Part shown: positions 60,705 to 64,000 of the stretch, piece by piece
How positions within the stretch are numbered: position 1 is the stretch's first letter
Layout: the number at the start of each line of letters is the position of its first letter
Assembly: GCF_000344685.1 (NCBI RefSeq)
Contig: NW_006920411.1
Location: 2,543,910-2,607,909 of the forward strand
DNA: 64,000 nt
Source: Gloeophyllum trabeum ATCC 11539
Taxonomy: Eukaryota; Basidiomycota; Agaricomycetes; Gloeophyllales; Gloeophyllaceae
Direction of reading: 5' to 3'
Made by a program: the position numbers and the translations under genes
The notes under the pieces: generated by a model
Told to the model about the DNA's origin: nothing
The model's input: the letters and a program-made list of their open reading frames with translations, nothing else
Database searches by the model: none

Positions 60705-61645
60705 TTGAAGAATGCCTGCTATATTATTAGTGCTTACGGACTTGGCGCATTGTATTTTAGGACTGCTAGCACTGTACTATCATTGGACCAGTAGTGAATA
60801 ATTATTCACTTCCCGTCCCTTTTGTGCACTGGGGACTTCGTGGCTACCCTATACCTTCGGCAATTTTTTTCTGTAATGATGGATATCTGCATATGCCATG
60901 TCCAAGTTTGTATATGGAACGGAGGAGTGGTCATCGCTCAGGATTTAAAACTGTCTTGCATGTCCAAGGTCTAAACGTGACAGAGCGTGACTGCTGCCCC
61001 GCCACAGCTCTATTGTGACACATGTGACATCTTGTTCACTTCCCGTCCCCTTACGCCGTACAACCTCTACACCCACTGGAAAAATCTGAGAAATTTACAG
61101 AGGGTGTAGAATGGTATCTGAACCATCCACACCAATTTTGGGGTACATACAATCAGAGGAAGATGACTTAACCAGTGAGCAGTTCAAATTATTCACTACT
61201 GGTCCAATGATAGTAATTTTGGCCGTTCTGGGCTTGTGTACTTCTCGATAAGATACCCCACGGACATCGAGTGATCCGTTTTCTCCCTCGGAGTATCGAG
61301 ACTTGCAATTGTATTTGTTATTCACCTCGGCCTGGCCATGGGTATTCAAGCAAGCTCGAATTTGCTAAGGCTATAGTAAAGACAACACGACTCTCCGTAA
61401 CGTTAACTAGCAGCAGGTAACCCCAAGACAGCAACAAGGACAAAGAACATTATACGGCCCAAGTACGAGGATATAGGCGGGCTTTGCCAAAAAGAAATGC
61501 GACGATGCATCAGTCCATCCTTGCGGAATAAGGCAGAGTACATTAAAAGGTCCATCGAGAGCAGCGAGAAGAGTCCGAGAGAGAGCGTCCGTATACGTAC
61601 ACAGGGTGGCGCCTCTCTGCGAAAGTAAACGACAGGTCCAACCGA
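60705..61645. other. Convergent 3' region, EAF gene / ferritin-like gene
   Basis: Nearly half of this spacer is the inverted-repeat element annotated separately. The remainder is AT-rich 3' sequence. The minus frame 61095-61349 lies across the element end and is not supported. Confidence 0.5.
60775..61215. mobile_element. MITE-like element with perfect 29-bp terminal inverted repeats
   Basis: The first 29 bases (60775-60803) are the exact reverse complement of the last 29 (61187-61215), and both outer ends are TA. Total length is 441 bp with no long open frame. Perfect TIRs, small size, no coding capacity and TA ends are typical of non-autonomous Tc1/mariner-like (Stowaway-type) elements. 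Inside, TTCACTTCCCGTCCC occurs twice in the same direction (about 60807 and 61034). Copy number in the genome cannot be seen here. Confidence 0.65.
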
Positions 61646-63113
61646 TCAGTTGGTGTACCCGTTCACGAAGGTGTGCCCGTCCGGCGAAGGCCCAGTGAAG
61701 TTGTTGCGGCTCCCAGGCGTCTCGTCCAACACGCCCGCGGCAGCGGCGGCGGTGCCCCCAACCGATGCGGACGCGGTCGCCTGTGCGGCGCTGGCGCTGG
61801 CCATGATCGAGCTCGCCTGCTCGGGCGTGATCGTCGACGTCGTCGTGCCGCTCGACGCGGTCGCGGTGGCCGACTCTGATGAGCCGGACTCGGAGCTGTT
61901 GGACGACCCGGACTCGGAGCCCGAAGAGGAAGACGATACTGCGAGCTGACCGAGCATCTGCGGCGTCGTGTCGATGAAGGCCATGGTGGGGCCCGCGACG
62001 ACATTCACGGTGGCGCGCTCAACAACGTTGGCGAGCAGGGGCTGCGTATCGTTGGTGATGTAGACGGCGACGGGGCCGTTGATACCGCTCGGGACGACAC
62101 AGCTGTCGAAGGGCAACGTGACGGAGAAGGACATGTCACCCGTGAGCATCTGGCAGCTCAATTTCTGTAATGGGGTGGATTAGCGGAGATGCATCACCGG
62201 GAACTCGGGAATAATCCTACGCTAGTATCGCTGGGGATGGCATCAGATTTGAACGTCAAGGCCGTGCCAGTCGTGACAGCACCTGTGTTCGTCACAGACA
62301 ATGTGGGGTTCGCTGTGATTATCATTTCTCAGCGAATGCGGCGTATCAGATAACGAGGATCACGAACCCGCAACGCCAACATCACAGCCAGAGATGAACG
62401 GAGATGCGATGGCAAGCACTTCAGAGGGGGTGAATGCGAGATCGAATGCATTCGGAATGGCGGTACCGGTGCCGCTGAGGACGTTGAGGATCGTCTGGTG
62501 GCGGGCTTCGGTTGTCAAGATACTCCCTGCAGCGGTCAGAAGGCTCGCATCGTCCACCAAGTGCGCGGCACCGAGGTACGCTGCGACACCGACGTTCTCG
62601 ACGACACGCGCGGTAGCAGCCATGGTCTTCACATCGGTCAATGCGCTCGAAAAGTCAAAGTTGCAGTTCGTGATGGGCTTGTCGCCAAGGTCGGTGATTT
62701 GCGACTATTGCGACCGACCGATGAGTCAATCTCCTGCGCTCAACGGCAGGGTGGCTAAAAACGCACCTGGAGTACCGTCGAGTGTGTCTTCTCGTCACCG
62801 GCAATAACGGAGAATTGTTGGATGGGCACTTGCGCTGCTGAGAAACCAGCAGCGTTAAAATCAGACTCTTGGAACTTTGACAGCGCCTGGGTATAGAATT
62901 GGGACTCTAGTTGTTCCAACACGTCGGCGAATTCTAGAAGCAACACCATGTCAGTTCTCCATGCTGCGGTATACCCAAGGAAGAGGGGTAAAACTCACTC
63001 AATACAAGGAGATCAGTCGCACTAGCCGCTCGTCTGCTCATTCTCATGGGAGCCGCCGAGACCAGGACGGGCGCCATAAGGGCAAGGATGGAGAAGGATG
63101 AAGAGAAGTACAT
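61646..63113 (-). CDS. Secreted ferritin-like (Rds1-type) protein
   Basis: The protein starts with a clear signal peptide (MYFSSSFSILALMAPVLVSA). The ferritin-like four-helix domain follows in several exons: FADVLEQLESQFYTQAL, SVIAGDEKTHSTVLQ, TARVVENVGVAAYLGAAHLV and TEARHQTILNVLSG. The repeated Glu and Glu-x-x-His residues are those of di-iron ferritin-like folds. A beta-rich region and a long Ser/Ala/Thr tail (about 61700-61950) come next, then NNFTGPSPDG. Fungal members include fission-yeast Rds1, induced by stress and nutrient change, and many secreted proteins of unknown function. Exon 1 is 62999-63113 and exon 2 is 62767-62933. The Ser-rich tail suggests O-glycosylation; no GPI signal is evident. 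Confidence 0.85.
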
Positions 63114-64000
63114 TTCGTTTGTTGCTGCCGGAGATCAGGGCCTGCTGGAGAGTCAAAGGAGGGGAAGCGTCGCGTGAAAAGCGAAGGTTGTCCAGGGGCG
63201 CAGCCGGGCAGCCCAAATACAAAGAGCCTGCAACGGACTCAGCAAACAAAAAGCATGGAACTACGGAAAACATACCTTAGGCTTAAAAGAAAGAAAACGA
63301 AAGAGACGGGGAGGCCGGAGAGGGAAGGGTGAAGAAAAGGGAGCGCTGGATGCAGCCATGCCCTTAATAGCAGGCGCATGGTACCAAGGCACTGGATATG
63401 ATCAGTTCGGGGACACCGGTTAGACTACATCTCTATGGTGATGCTTTCCTTTTCCGGGCTTTTAAGCGCTGTCATTGGCTGTAACTAGCCAAAGGAGAAG
63501 CAGACAGCAGATGTGATTCCCCGATTGCCCTGACCGCGAAATTCGACCTTTCGTCGTGGTTGCTATGGCTCGTACGTACACTATGCAAACGCGCCATCCA
63601 TGCGCTGGCGTATTGACTTCGTAGCATTGCAATGGCACACCTTACATACGGTATGGGGGACTCGGAGATTGTACTATCTATCGCGTTTCCACAGCCACCA
63701 AAATCACGACAGCCTGATTCCGATCAATTCCTAAACCAGCCCTTGTGATCTGATAACTCGATCCCGGTGAGTATGTTACAGTACATATGTACGTGCTCAG
63801 TAAATAGAGCTCTTCGTCGCGGATTATTTCCCCTCTTCTCGGGGCACTATGGGAGTGCGCGGCGGAAGGATTACTGCGTGGAATTACATCAAGCCAATGG
63901 CCGCGAAGAAGGTTTCGAGAAGCCTCGGGGTATCGCCGCACCTGACGCTCGTCCACCAATCAAATGCTTTCTTTCCTACTGCCCATCATTGTCCACAGTG
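63114..64000. other. Promoter-side flank of the ferritin-like gene
   Basis: Purine-rich leader (63270-63340) just upstream of the gene, then unremarkable sequence. The frame 63678-63959 (minus) has no recognisable content. The next gene is outside the window. Confidence 0.45.

Noticed and set aside
1..64000. tRNA, rRNA, CRISPR or autonomous transposon genes
   Set aside because: I looked for T-loop-like GGTTCGA words, repeat-spacer arrays and transposase or reverse transcriptase motifs and found none that held up; a covariance-model scan would be decisive for tRNAs.

Overview
The window is nuclear DNA of a filamentous basidiomycete, most likely an Agaricomycete. The genes carry many 45-65 bp GT-AG introns with CTNAC-type branch sites, there are no operons, and the gene complement is fungal (Mrc1, HBS1, Pho81, GPC1, THO2, Atf1, ELL-associated factor). 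The F-box protein and the secreted ferritin-like protein are of kinds common in mushrooms. A polypore-like fungus is an inference from gene style only.

Layout: Mrc1/claspin (+, 1.2-5.9 kb); a secreted six-hairpin glycosidase (-, 7.2-8.6); an F-box protein (-, 9.8-11.4); a CBM48/AMPK-glycogen-binding protein (+, 12.0-13.4); the ribosome-rescue GTPase HBS1 (-, 13.8-18.4), divergent from mitochondrial SSB/Rim1 (+, 18.7-19.3); a UPF0303/HbpS-GlcG-like protein (-, 19.8-20.6). An accessory-looking patch (21.9-26.2) follows, with two paralogous 129-residue proteins of unassigned family on either side of an aminoglycoside-phosphotransferase-fold kinase. Then come Pex12 (+, 26.2-27.6), Pho81 (+, 28.0-31.8), a half-size ABC transporter (-, 31.9-34.6), GTP cyclohydrolase I (+, 35.1-36.4), THO2 (-, 36.6-44.2), an Atf1-type bZIP factor (-, 46.3-48.2) inside unusually large non-coding flanks, GPC1 (+, 53.0-54.9), tRNA adenosine deaminase Tad1 (-, 55.2-56.7), a C2H2 zinc-finger protein (+, 57.7-58.5), an EAF-family elongation factor (+, 59.0-60.7), a short TIR element (60.8-61.2) and a secreted ferritin-like protein (-, 61.6-63.1).

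Most genes are housekeeping genes arranged without functional clustering; adjacent genes are mainly convergent or divergent pairs. I rebuilt many gene models by hand. For Mrc1, the glycosidase, the CBM48 protein, Rim1, UPF0303, the kinase, Pex12, Pho81, GTP cyclohydrolase, Atf1, the C2H2 protein and EAF, the proposed exons sum to whole codons and give family-consistent joins.

The most interesting item is the pair of 129-aa proteins. Both keep a His-Trp near the N-terminus and an Asn-Cys-Gln-Asn-Trp motif near the C-terminus, the His-before-Cys order of permuted papain-like (LRAT/PPPDE-type) enzymes. Other points are an 18-nt microexon encoding the Walker A loop of the ABC transporter, repeated SKLA-type motifs in the HBS1 linker, recurrent AAG 3' splice sites, a MluI-box palindrome upstream of Mrc1 and a 441-bp element with perfect 29-bp inverted termini.
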